Positions 27,380-35,975 of a stretch of 64,000 nt of DNA are shown in pieces. Origin of the DNA: Thiomicrospira sp. ALE5 (lineage in GTDB: Bacteria > Pseudomonadota > Gammaproteobacteria > Thiomicrospirales > Thiomicrospiraceae). The notes under the pieces are model-generated. The model worked only from the letters and a program-made list of their open reading frames with translations, searched no databases and was not told the DNA's origin. Position 1 is the first letter of the stretch; every line of letters starts with the position of its first letter. The position numbers were made by a program, and so were the translations under genes. The stretch is from NCBI RefSeq assembly GCF_900112445.1, contig NZ_FOYY01000003.1, forward strand, positions 1,003,960 to 1,067,959, written 5' to 3'.

Positions 27380-28277
27380 TGATTACCCTTTCTTGAATAA
27401 TAAACCAGCGACCATCTTGACGCTCAAACATGAGCATCTTGCGCGTATTACTCGTTACAATATTCGAACGGTACATTTGATCAAACTCAACCTGAACTTC
27501 ATTGGCAGTGATAGGTAAAATACGCACATTGGCTAACTGTAACTCAATAAAATTCGGTCGAGATACATTGCGCTCACGCGTTCGCCGCCAATCAGCAAGA
27601 CTCTGATTATTCGACGGTACAAAGCGATCGCTATATGCCATTAAATAACGATCGACATTCTGTGCCGCCCAAGCATGACGCCAAGCTACTAAGGCTTGAG
27701 TAATCTCGCGCTCAAAGTCAACACCCTGAGTGCTGACACTGGCTGCCACATCATAACTAATCGTTTCAGGGGCAAGCGCTAACCATTGACCCAATGGCGG
27801 TTGCGCTTGAATACGATTAAATACATTGGCATAGGCTCGCTGAGCAAGGTAGCTGTGTAAATCGTTCAAGTTTCCCAAAGCACTGGCAATACGCTCATCT
27901 TGGTTTAGCGACCCTTCTAACACACGCTTGGCTAAGCCAAACTCTTTTAATTGAATAAGCGCCACGGCTAGATTATTGCCCAATTCTAACTTATCTGGAT
28001 GAGCTTCCCAAAGTGGCAGCCAAATCGCCTTCGCTTGTTCGAAGTCTTGCTGCTTAACCGCTAACCAACCACGCAAATAATCACGCTGAAATTCAGGTAT
28101 CGTAGACTCACTAAGCAATGCTTGAGCTTGATCAAACTCACGCGAGACAATATGTTGCTCAATCGCCACGATGGTGCTCGCACTGTCATCATCGGCACTT
28201 ACATTTCCTACAAACGCAGGAAACATTAAAAGCACCGCACTCAAATAAGCGCCTAAATTTTTGACCCACTGCTTCAT
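27369..28277 (-). CDS. TPR protein with Cds6/NTF2-like C-terminal domain
   Basis: 302 residues, exported (MKQWVKNLGAYLSAVLLMFPAFVGNVSA). TPR-like helices (about 45-150: QLLSESTIPEFQRDYLRGWLAVKQ, LELGNNLAVALIQLKEFGLAKRVL) are followed by an NTF2-like domain (VAWRHAWAAQNVDRYLMAYSDRFVP ... WFIIQERVINEG) of the kind found beside L,D-transpeptidases. It shares an operon and a domain type with the transpeptidase, so it is probably its partner or scaffold. The biochemical role is not known to me. Confidence 0.7.
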   Translation of the reverse strand: MKQWVKNLGAYLSAVLLMFPAFVGNVSADDDSASTIVAIEQHIVSREFDQAQALLSESTIPEFQRDYLRGWLAVKQQDFEQAKAIWLPLWEAHPDKLELGNNLAVALIQLKEFGLAKRVLEGSLNQDERIASALGNLNDLHSYLAQRAYANVFNRIQAQPPLGQWLALAPETISYDVAASVSTQGVDFEREITQALVAWRHAWAAQNVDRYLMAYSDRFVPSNNQSLADWRRTRERNVSRPNFIELQLANVRILPITANEVQVEFDQMYRSNIVTSNTRKMLMFERQDGRWFIIQERVINEG

Positions 28278-28316
28278 ACTATCCCACTCAAATATTTAAT
28301 ACTCAATCTGTCAATT

Positions 28317-30356
28317 CTACCTTAAATCGCCCACGCCAACCATGCCTGCCTTTAACTGTTTAACTTGATCACGCAATTGCGCCGCCAGCTCAAAATCGAG
28401 CGCTTTGGCCGCTTCATACATCTGCTTTTCAGTTTGCTTGATCTTTTTCGCTAGCTCAGCCGGTTTTAGCAGCGCAATAGACGCAACATCAAAGTCACCA
28501 TTCGCTTCAGCCACCATGGCACTCCGCTGGCTAGTGCGCCCGGCTTTGGAGGCATAGGGCGAGTGCTCTAAAATATCGGTCACTTTTTTATTTAAAGCCG
28601 TCGGAGTAATGCCGTGCGTCTCGTTAAAGGCTAATTGTTTTTCACGGCGACGCAGGGATTCATCCATCGCCTTTTGCATTGATTTGGTGATTTTATCGGC
28701 ATACAAAATCGCCCGCCCTTCGGTATTACGTGCGGCGCGCCCAATTGTTTGAATCAACGAGCGTTCGGAGCGCAAAAAGCCCTCCTTATCGGCATCCAAA
28801 ATCGCCACTAAGGCCACTTCAGGAATATCTAGCCCCTCTCGTAACAGGTTAATACCAACCAATACATCAAATTCGCCTTGACGTAAATCACGAATAATTT
28901 CAATCCGCTCGACGGTATCAATATCAGAATGTAAATAACGCACCCGCACCTGGTGATCTTCTAAATAATCGGTTAAATCTTCGGCCATGCGTTTGGTTAG
29001 GGTCGTCACCAGCACCCGCTCAGCCTTGGCCACACACAATCGAATTTCACCGAGCAAATCATCAACCTGAGTGGTGGCGGGGCGCACTTCGAGCACCGGG
29101 TCCACCAAGCCTGTTGGGCGCACCACCTGCTCAACAATTTTCGAGCTGTGTTCAAACTCATAAGCCGCGGGAGTCGCTGAAACAAAAATGGTTTGTGGCA
29201 TTAACTGTTCGAATTCTTCAAACTTCATCGGGCGATTATCCATCGCCGAAGGCAGTCGAAAACCATAGTTAACCAAGTTTTCTTTGCGCGAGCGGTCACC
29301 TTTATACATGCCGCCAATTTGCGGAATAGTGACATGGCTTTCATCAATAATCATCAACGCATTTTTAGGCAAATAATCAATTAAAGTCGGTGGTGCTTCG
29401 CCCGGACCCCGCCCCGACAAATAACGCGAATAGTTTTCTATCCCCTGACAATAGCCTAGCTCCAACATCATCTCGATATCCATGCGCGTGCGCTCTTCAA
29501 GCCGTTGCGCTTCAACCAGTTTATTTAAACTGCGTAACTCCTCCAAGCGAGCCTTCAACTCAATTTTGACCTGATCAATGGTTTCAAGCACGCGCTCACG
29601 CGGTGTAACATAGTGAGATTTTGGATAAACACTAATACGTGTCACCTTAGCAACCTGCTCACCGGTAAGCGGATCAAACCAACTCAAGCGCTCTACCTCG
29701 TCATCAAACAGTTCAATCCGCACCGCATACTGTTCAGCTTCCGCAGGATAGACATCCACCACATCACCACGCACCCGAAACATACCGCGATACATTTCAA
29801 TATCATTTCGACTGTATTGCATGGTCGCCAAACGCGCCAAAATATCTCGCTGGCTGATTTTATCGCCCAGCCGAAGTTGCAGCATCATGCTCAAATATTG
29901 ATCTGGATCCCCCAAACCATAAATCGCTGATACCGTGGCAATCAAAATCACATCTTCACGCTCCATCAGCGCCTTGGTGGCCGACAAACGCAACTGCTCA
30001 ATCTGCTCATTAACTGCCGCATCTTTGGCAATGTAGGTATCTGACGCCGGCACATAAGCCTCCGGCTGATAATAATCATAGTAAGAAACAAAATATTCGA
30101 CCGCATTTTTAGGGAAAAACCCTTTCATTTCACCATACAACTGCGCAGCCAGCGTTTTATTGTGCGCCATAATAATGGTTGGACGCTTAACCTGCTGAAT
30201 CACATTCGCCATGGTAAAGGTCTTACCCGACCCGGTCACCCCAAGCAGCGTTTGATAAGCTTCGCCATCCTGCAGCCCTTCTAGCAGGCCTGCTATCGCA
30301 GCGGGTTGGTCACCCGCAGGTTGATAATGTGATACCAATTCAAACGCTTTTGCCAT
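28317..30356 (-). CDS. uvrB: Excinuclease ABC subunit B
   Basis: 679-residue helicase-like damage-verification subunit of nucleotide excision repair. Walker A is [16 protein letters not shown]; the beta-hairpin that probes DNA is [12 protein letters not shown]; the DEAD-like box is [10 protein letters not shown]; the helicase C motifs include QTIGRAARN; the C-terminal UVR motif (about 635-670) binds UvrC. No recognisable LexA box was found in the 161 bp upstream. CAGGCCTG at 30285 reads AGL, between the Q motif and Walker A. Confidence 0.98.
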   Translation of the reverse strand: MAKAFELVSHYQPAGDQPAAIAGLLEGLQDGEAYQTLLGVTGSGKTFTMANVIQQVKRPTIIMAHNKTLAAQLYGEMKGFFPKNAVEYFVSYYDYYQPEAYVPASDTYIAKDAAVNEQIEQLRLSATKALMEREDVILIATVSAIYGLGDPDQYLSMMLQLRLGDKISQRDILARLATMQYSRNDIEMYRGMFRVRGDVVDVYPAEAEQYAVRIELFDDEVERLSWFDPLTGEQVAKVTRISVYPKSHYVTPRERVLETIDQVKIELKARLEELRSLNKLVEAQRLEERTRMDIEMMLELGYCQGIENYSRYLSGRGPGEAPPTLIDYLPKNALMIIDESHVTIPQIGGMYKGDRSRKENLVNYGFRLPSAMDNRPMKFEEFEQLMPQTIFVSATPAAYEFEHSSKIVEQVVRPTGLVDPVLEVRPATTQVDDLLGEIRLCVAKAERVLVTTLTKRMAEDLTDYLEDHQVRVRYLHSDIDTVERIEIIRDLRQGEFDVLVGINLLREGLDIPEVALVAILDADKEGFLRSERSLIQTIGRAARNTEGRAILYADKITKSMQKAMDESLRRREKQLAFNETHGITPTALNKKVTDILEHSPYASKAGRTSQRSAMVAEANGDFDVASIALLKPAELAKKIKQTEKQMYEAAKALDFELAAQLRDQVKQLKAGMVGVGDLR

Positions 30357-30422
30357 GACGGCTCCTTAACAAGGTAAAGATGATGTGGAAGATCCCACTA
30401 AACATTTTTTATAAACTGCTTT

Positions 30423-30459
30423 AAATAACCTATAAAAACAGTAAAATAAAGGGTTATTT
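30423..30459. repeat. AT-rich inverted repeat between uvrB and the aminotransferase gene
   Basis: Arms AAATAACC (30423-30430) and GGTTATTT (30452-30459) flank a 21-bp A-rich spacer in the divergent intergenic region. The position suits a regulator operator for one or both genes; no specific regulator is recognised. Confidence 0.45.
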
Positions 30460-30517
30460 CATATAAATTTAAATTCCGGTGCTGTTTCAGCATCATACTA
30501 TCAGCTGAGAGAAATTC

Positions 30518-31702
30518 ATGGCCTTGCTTTCTGATCGTGTGCAACGTGTAAAACCTTCATTAACCCTGGTAATTTCAGCCAAAGCCGCTGAACTCAAACG
30601 GGCCGGAAAAGCTATTATAAGCCTTGGCGCCGGCGAACCCGACTTTGATACGCCAACGCACATCAAAGCGGCTGGTATTGCAGCCATTGAAGGCGGACAA
30701 ACACGCTACACCGCCGTTGATGGTATTCCCGAACTTAAACAGGCCATTCAAGCTAAGTTCAAGCGTGACAACGGGCTAGATTACGCCGCTGACGAAATTC
30801 TCGTATCAAGCGGTGGCAAGCAGAGCTTTTATAATCTTTGCCAAGCGGTGCTTAATGATGGCGATGAAGTCATCATTCCTGCGCCTTACTGGGTATCCTA
30901 CCCGGACATGGCTTTATTAGCTGGCGCAAATCAGGTTATTATAGAAACCAATATTGAACAAAATTTTAAAATTAGCGCCCAACAGCTTGCGCAAGCGATT
31001 ACCCCCAATACGCGTATGGTGGTGATTAACAGCCCCTCAAACCCTACCGGCGCAATTTATACTGCTGATGAATTGCAGGCCATAGCCGATGTATTGTTGG
31101 CTCACCCGAACATCTTGATTGCCTCGGATGATATGTATGAGCATATTATTTTAGGTGAATTAGGCTTTACCAATATTTTAGAAGTCTGCCCAGCCCTAGC
31201 TGACCGCACGATTGTATTAAATGGCGTGTCTAAAGCCTATTCCATGACCGGTTGGCGTATTGGCTATGCCGGTGGCCCCAAAGCGATTATTAAAGCGATG
31301 AAAACCGTCCAATCGCAAAGTACCTCCAACCCCTGCTCAATTTCTCAAGCAGCCGCAGTGGCCGCGCTTAACGGTGACCAGGCCTGCATTCAAACAATGC
31401 TAGCCGCATTTAAAGAACGCCATCACTTTGTGGTGCAACGAATTAATCAAATTCCAGGCTTTAAATGCTTACCAGCGGATGGCGCTTTTTATATGTTCAT
31501 CAACGTCAGCGAAGCGGTAAAAATGAAAGGCTTGGCCAATGATGCCGAATTAGCCAGTGCCATTTTAGATCATGCCGAAGTCGCCGCGGTGCCTGGATCA
31601 GGTTTTGGCAGTGAAGGGCATTTGCGGATTTCATTTGCAACCAGTATGGCTCAATTGGAAGAGGCACTCGATCGTATCGATCAGTTTATGCGCCAGGCAT
31701 AA
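30518..31702 (+). CDS. Class I PLP aminotransferase, probable aspartate aminotransferase
   Basis: 394 residues of the AspB/AATase I-gamma type. ISLGAGEPDFDTPTHIK at the N-terminus, NSPSNPTGAIY, the PLP lysine in LNGVSKAYSMTGWRIGYAGG and a C-terminal Arg in HLRISFATS for the alpha-carboxylate. Interconverts aspartate/2-oxoglutarate with oxaloacetate/glutamate; some relatives accept prephenate or alanine. It starts after GAGAG upstream and ends just before a tRNA on the other strand. CAGGCCTG at 31379 reads DQACI. Confidence 0.9.
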   Translation: MALLSDRVQRVKPSLTLVISAKAAELKRAGKAIISLGAGEPDFDTPTHIKAAGIAAIEGGQTRYTAVDGIPELKQAIQAKFKRDNGLDYAADEILVSSGGKQSFYNLCQAVLNDGDEVIIPAPYWVSYPDMALLAGANQVIIETNIEQNFKISAQQLAQAITPNTRMVVINSPSNPTGAIYTADELQAIADVLLAHPNILIASDDMYEHIILGELGFTNILEVCPALADRTIVLNGVSKAYSMTGWRIGYAGGPKAIIKAMKTVQSQSTSNPCSISQAAAVAALNGDQACIQTMLAAFKERHHFVVQRINQIPGFKCLPADGAFYMFINVSEAVKMKGLANDAELASAILDHAEVAAVPGSGFGSEGHLRISFATSMAQLEEALDRIDQFMRQA

Positions 31703-31712
31703 ACTTGGAAGG

Positions 31713-31787
31713 TGGCGCGCTCAGGAGGAATCGAACCTCCACTTAGGCCTCCGGAGGGCCTCGTGATATCCATTTCACTATGAGCGC
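31713..31787 (-). tRNA. tRNA-Arg (anticodon CCG)
   Basis: A full cloverleaf on the minus strand: 7-bp acceptor (GCGCTCA/TGAGCGC), D arm GTGA/TCAC, anticodon stem AGGCC/GGCCT with loop CTCCGGA giving anticodon CCG (reads CGG), 4-nt variable loop, T arm GGAGG/CCTCC with TTCGATT. Discriminator G and an encoded CCA (31713-31715). Standing alone, transcribed towards the aminotransferase. Confidence 0.95.
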
Positions 31788-31884
31788 GTGTTAAAAACCT
31801 CGATATTATAAGGGTTAGTTTCTTACTGTGTAAGAAAATTTATCATAGTGCACGAAATTCATCTATCTAATAAAGACATTCTCA

Positions 31885-32652
31885 TCAAAGCTTCTTATCA
31901 TAGCCTTGCCACTGATTAAAGCGGATCATTGCCTGCAATTCCTCTATGTAAACCTCTCGTTTTGTCGAATAGGCGAGTAAGCCTTCGGCCAAGGCTTCGC
32001 TATTAAGCGGTTGGTTATTGGCACGTTTTTCAGCACGAATGTCCCTTAAATCTTCGTAAGTATGAAAAGCGTTTAAGTTCAACATATAGGCATCTACCGA
32101 TGCCTGAGGGGAGTCAAACACTCTGACTTCATAAGTTTGACCCTCGGGGCGCTGATTAGGCACTAGACCACAGCCAACAGAAAAACACCATTGACCAAAA
32201 AAGTTCATTCCATCAATCGCAAAACGTGACGTTCCCCAAGCGGACTCATTTGCTGCCTGCGCAAGTGCTAGAGCCGGCGGAATAATATCCACTTTTTTAA
32301 TTAGTGCGGATTGCCATTCAGCAAGAGACTGACCTTCATTGCGAGGTTGTTGATATTTCTCAGCTAACGCCTCCAATTTAGTGCGTTGTTGATTGCTCAT
32401 CTGTTCAACGTTTAATTGCATTAAAAACTGGCGCTCTTGCTTTATAGCCTGATTAGAGGCTTCTATAGCGGGCAATAGAAAATCCACAAAAGCTTGTTTT
32501 TTCTCATTAACATCAACAATAGCTGCAAAATCTGGCAGTTCAACTGCAACGAATGGCTTATCTTTTTTATCCAGCGACTGTCCACGCTCGTAAAAAATCC
32601 ACCCGGCGAATATAGTTAATGGAATAAGACTGAATTTAATATAAGTTAGCAT
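31885..32652 (-). CDS. Bax-like glucosaminidase
   Basis: 255 residues from ATG 32652 (MLTYIKFSLIPLTIFAGWIFYERGQ), which has AAGGAAG upstream; an ATG 45 bp earlier is less well placed. One N-terminal membrane anchor is followed by a helical linker and a glucosaminidase-type domain: ALAQAANESAWGTSRFAIDGMNFFGQWCF with the catalytic Glu in the NESAWG motif, and SVDAYMLNLNAFHTYEDLRDIRA. Members cleave the glycan strands of murein. It diverges from the polysaccharide deacetylase gene over about 70 bp. Confidence 0.85.
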   Translation of the reverse strand: MLTYIKFSLIPLTIFAGWIFYERGQSLDKKDKPFVAVELPDFAAIVDVNEKKQAFVDFLLPAIEASNQAIKQERQFLMQLNVEQMSNQQRTKLEALAEKYQQPRNEGQSLAEWQSALIKKVDIIPPALALAQAANESAWGTSRFAIDGMNFFGQWCFSVGCGLVPNQRPEGQTYEVRVFDSPQASVDAYMLNLNAFHTYEDLRDIRAEKRANNQPLNSEALAEGLLAYSTKREVYIEELQAMIRFNQWQGYDKKL

Positions 32653-32722
32653 TTTCTTCCTTTGAATCTGCCTTAACACACGTGCATAATATTTCAATGA
32701 TTAGAAAAAAAGCAAATTTAGG

Positions 32723-33781
32723 ATGGTTATGAGGATAAGTCTGTTTAAAACTCAATATTATTTCGCTCTAATATTTGCTTCCGCACTTACATTGTTTAGC
32801 ACCCAAGTTCAATCACATTCTCACAATAGTGCGGCCGTTATTTTAATGTATCATCACTTTGGTGATGATACTCCGCCCAGCACCAGTGTCACCCTTGCCC
32901 AATTTGATGCCCACTTAGACTACCTTAAAAATAATGACTTTACCGTTTGGCCACTATCCAAACTCATTCATCATTGGGAAACCAATCAACCGGTACCGGA
33001 TCGAACCGTCGTATTAACCGCAGACGATGCCTATATTAGCGTTTATACTGAAGCCTACCCACGACTTAAAAAACTGGGTTGGACAATGACCACGTTTGTC
33101 AATTCAGAGCCGGTTGATAGTGGATTTGGCAACTATATGTCTTGGCAACAAATGCGAAACATGCAGGCAGCTGGATTTGAGTTTGCCAACCACAGCCACA
33201 GCCATAGCAAGATGCGCCCAATAGACGGCGAAACAGAAGCTGACATGCTCACACGCGTGCGTCAAGAGGTAAGTCTTGCGCAACAACGCCTTGATGCCGA
33301 ACTAGGTGCTGAAAATGTACCCCGTTTATTCGCCTACCCCTATGGTGAATATAGTGAATCCGCGGCAAACTTAATTGCCGAAATGGGCTATACAAGTGTC
33401 GCGCAAGTATCAGGTGCGGTTGATGCGAACATGGATCGCCGTGCCCTGAATCGTTTTCCGATGGCGGTTAACTTTGCCAAAATCGAAGATTTTCGACTCA
33501 AAGTTAACACACGTCCCCTGCCACTCAACTCCATCACTCCTTGGGATCCAATTATTAGCAAGAATCCACCTACGCTTACTTTAGAATTATCAGAGCCGGT
33601 ACGCCAACTTAACTGTTTTAACAGTCGTGGACACACCTTACACATGGATTGGCAAAGCCCCACTCAATTGGTTATTCAAGCTGAGCAAGCATTACGCTCC
33701 CCACGAGATCGCTATGCATGCACCGCCCCGACTGGGCAAGGACAATGGTATTGGTTTGGTCATTTATGGGTTATTGATTGA
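32723..33781 (+). CDS. Polysaccharide deacetylase (NodB-like), exported
   Basis: About 350 residues with a signal peptide (ISLFKTQYYFALIFASALTLFSTQVQS). NodB motifs: VVLTADDAY (usual T-F-D-D-G, with the metal/catalytic Asp pair kept) and FANHSHSHSKM with the metal His residues; then LFAYPYGEYSESAANLI. The C-terminal about 110 residues form a separate beta-rich domain. It probably removes acetyl groups from an extracellular or wall polysaccharide. The start is ATG 32723 or, with better spacing from AGGA, ATG 32729. Confidence 0.85.
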   Translation: MVMRISLFKTQYYFALIFASALTLFSTQVQSHSHNSAAVILMYHHFGDDTPPSTSVTLAQFDAHLDYLKNNDFTVWPLSKLIHHWETNQPVPDRTVVLTADDAYISVYTEAYPRLKKLGWTMTTFVNSEPVDSGFGNYMSWQQMRNMQAAGFEFANHSHSHSKMRPIDGETEADMLTRVRQEVSLAQQRLDAELGAENVPRLFAYPYGEYSESAANLIAEMGYTSVAQVSGAVDANMDRRALNRFPMAVNFAKIEDFRLKVNTRPLPLNSITPWDPIISKNPPTLTLELSEPVRQLNCFNSRGHTLHMDWQSPTQLVIQAEQALRSPRDRYACTAPTGQGQWYWFGHLWVID

Positions 33782-33827
33782 ATGAATTAACCCACAACAC
33801 ATTTCATTCAAACATGCTGCTAATAAA

Positions 33828-33856
33828 TTGATTGTGGTTTACAACTAGCCTATAAT
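33828..33856 (+). promoter_or_regulatory. Sigma70-type promoter
   Basis: -35 TTGATT (33828-33833), spacer 17 bp, -10 TATAAT (33851-33856). It stands about 80 bp upstream of the unrecognised membrane protein gene and rlmD, and probably drives both. Confidence 0.65.
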
Positions 33857-33935
33857 TACAAGGTTATTTGTGTGGTTCTTTAACTGTATTTTAGATTGAA
33901 TTTTTGTCTGCAATCACGACAGGGTGATAAACATC

Positions 33936-34724
33936 ATGAACAATGAATGGCTATTTCGTGTCAGAGAAACTTGGCATTTTACGAGAGCCTTGGTTGCAAG
34001 TCGGCAAGGGCGTCATTTTTTATGGCAACACCTGCTAAGTATTCTTTTTATTGCAGGCCTGCTAACGCTATCTTTTTTTATCGTGATGTTTGGCTTTTAC
34101 GAAGGCACACCAATGCGTCGGCGTTCTATAGCCATTAGCTTTGCGTTACTGATGACCTTCTTAATCATTTACCCCTTGGCTACTATGCCATTCTTTTCCT
34201 TTAAAGACCTGATTAATAAGATTAGCCTGCGCTTAACTGGGCGTTTGGTCTTTACTAATCTAAGTGATCATGTATTTTATAGTCAAGACAGCGATGGCCA
34301 AATCACCCTGCATCTTGCCAAGGCACACCATGTTTTGGCTCAAAAACATGCTTATCTTCGCCAACAACTTGAAAAAGGCAAGGCCGATAGCGCACAGGTG
34401 TCAAAGCACTTGAGTCTAGCACTCGCCAAGTCGATTCGTGACGCTGTACGTCTATCGAAAGAGTTGGTTAAAACAGGTCGATTAAACCCCCAACAACCTA
34501 TTAGTGGCGCAACCTATGGCTACTTGTTTGGGACCGCAAAGAGTAAACTGAAATTGCGTCGAGTTGAACCAGGCCTGCTAAAACGTTGGCTAGGACACTG
34601 GTTTTATAAGTTCGGTGCACTACACGCCGTGTATATGTACTTTATTATTCATCAACAATTACCCCCTTCATTCGACCCCGTTTATTTTCAAGCGACGGTT
34701 GGAGATGTCATCGGAATCCAATAA
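33936..34724 (+). CDS. Membrane protein of unknown function, co-transcribed with rlmD
   Basis: 262 residues from ATG 33936. I do not recognise the family. Two membrane segments stand near residues 37-55 and 66-85, after a charged N-terminus, followed by a long soluble part (about 95-262) with a helical region rich in Lys/Ala/Gln (LAKAHHVLAQKHAYLRQQLEKG) and a C-terminal aromatic stretch. There are no enzyme motifs. It ends exactly before the TTG start of rlmD, so they share a transcript. CAGGCCTG copies at 34054 (AGL, in a membrane helix) and 34570 (PGL). Confidence 0.7.
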   Translation: MNNEWLFRVRETWHFTRALVASRQGRHFLWQHLLSILFIAGLLTLSFFIVMFGFYEGTPMRRRSIAISFALLMTFLIIYPLATMPFFSFKDLINKISLRLTGRLVFTNLSDHVFYSQDSDGQITLHLAKAHHVLAQKHAYLRQQLEKGKADSAQVSKHLSLALAKSIRDAVRLSKELVKTGRLNPQQPISGATYGYLFGTAKSKLKLRRVEPGLLKRWLGHWFYKFGALHAVYMYFIIHQQLPPSFDPVYFQATVGDVIGIQ

Positions 34725-35975
34725 TTGAAGCTACCCCAGCGCCGAAGTGTTAAGCCTGTTCAACGACAGGCAAAAACCCAATTCAAACTCGGCGACTCCA
34801 TTCCATCTGCCAAGATTACCGACCTATCTGAAACCGGCTTGGGTGTTACCAAAGTAAAGGGTAAAACGATATTTGTTGTCGGAGCCGTTCCTGGTGACTG
34901 TGCTACTATCCAAATTACTGAGGATACGCCGCGCTACGCACTTGCCAAGCTGACTCACTTAACAAGTGCATCACCCCACCGAGAAACGCCCTTCTGCGCC
35001 CTTTATCATCAGTGTGGTGGCTGCCAGCTGCAGCATTTGAACATTGATGCTCAACGCTATTGGAAACAGCAGCACCTTATTAAAATGCTGACTAAGCTAC
35101 AGCCCAAACCATCGATAAGCTGGCTTGACACGCCAAACACCCCTGATCGCGCATACCGTCGACGGGCTAAACTGATCCTTGGGCGAGGTTGGCAGAGCCA
35201 TCAACCCCTACTGGGTTTTCGAAGTCAACAAAGCCATCAAGTCGTTGATATTTCAGAGTGTCCAATCCTCACCTCATCTATCAACCAAGAATTGACAACA
35301 CAACGACACGGTTTACTTGATCATGCGCCCAAGCGTAATCAAACGTTATGGCTAAGCGCAGGAGACAATGTAACGCTCTGTCAACTAGGTGAAGAAGATC
35401 AACCGCAAAGTGACTTTTACACCCTAATGGGCTTACGTCTTTACTTCACTGCTAAAAGCTTTATTCAAGTCAATCAAATCGTTAATGAGCAGCTTGTCGC
35501 GCAGGCGCTAACTTGGTTACAGCTTACACCGGCTAGTCGAGTCATAGATTTTTTCTCCGGAATTGGAAACTTTAGTTTGCCGGCCGCACTGCAAGCCGCA
35601 GCGGTATTAGGCATAGAAGGAAATTCTCAAGCTGTCGCCTTGGCACACAAAAATGCGAACGCAAATGGTATTACTAATGTTAGATTTGAAGAGAGTAATT
35701 TGTTTGTAGCACCTGATAAACAGGCCTGGTGGTCTTGGCCTGCAGATAGGGCTATCTTGGATCCAGGACGCGCTGGAGCTGAAGCGCTCTGTGCCACCTT
35801 AGGCAAAACCCAGTTGCAAAGATTGGTTTATGTCTCTTGCCATCCTGGCAGTTTAAATCGAGACTTAGCTTTATTAATTCAACAAGGCTTTGTCATTGAA
35901 CAAGCACAACAATTCGATATGTTTAGTCATACTAAACATATCGAAAGCCTTATCTGCCTATCTCGTTGCAGTTAA
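34725..35975 (+). CDS. rlmD: 23S rRNA (uracil-1939-C5)-methyltransferase
   Basis: 416 residues. A TRAM domain (about 30-80) is followed by the iron-sulfur cysteines in [16 protein letters not shown] and a late Cys ([10 protein letters not shown]), then the SAM-binding core [24 protein letters not shown] and the catalytic-loop [12 protein letters not shown]. It starts with TTG 34725 immediately after the upstream stop. The 3' end converges on the chemoreceptor gene with a 4-bp overlap and holds a 15-bp perfect hairpin (35913-35945) in the codons of [20 protein letters not shown] at 35721 reads KQAWW. Confidence 0.94.
   Translation: MKLPQRRSVKPVQRQAKTQFKLGDSIPSAKITDLSETGLGVTKVKGKTIFVVGAVPGDCATIQITEDTPRYALAKLTHLTSASPHRETPFCALYHQCGGCQLQHLNIDAQRYWKQQHLIKMLTKLQPKPSISWLDTPNTPDRAYRRRAKLILGRGWQSHQPLLGFRSQQSHQVVDISECPILTSSINQELTTQRHGLLDHAPKRNQTLWLSAGDNVTLCQLGEEDQPQSDFYTLMGLRLYFTAKSFIQVNQIVNEQLVAQALTWLQLTPASRVIDFFSGIGNFSLPAALQAAAVLGIEGNSQAVALAHKNANANGITNVRFEESNLFVAPDKQAWWSWPADRAILDPGRAGAEALCATLGKTQLQRLVYVSCHPGSLNRDLALLIQQGFVIEQAQQFDMFSHTKHIESLICLSRCS
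35913..35945. repeat. 15-bp perfect hairpin at the rlmD 3' end
   Basis: TTCGATATGTTTAGT (35913-35927) and ACTAAACATATCGAA (35931-35945) are exact reverse complements separated only by CAT. The hairpin ends 27 bp before the overlapping rlmD and chemoreceptor stops. There is no U tract, so it may block read-through or protect 3' ends rather than act as a classical terminator. Confidence 0.9.

Noticed and set aside
30357-30517. LexA/SOS box for uvrB
   Set aside because: No CTG-N10-CAG-like site in the divergent region.
31739-31757. AGGCCT in the tRNA-Arg anticodon stem as a member of the palindrome family
   Set aside because: The core is TAGGCCTC, not CAGGCCTG, and tRNA base pairing explains it.
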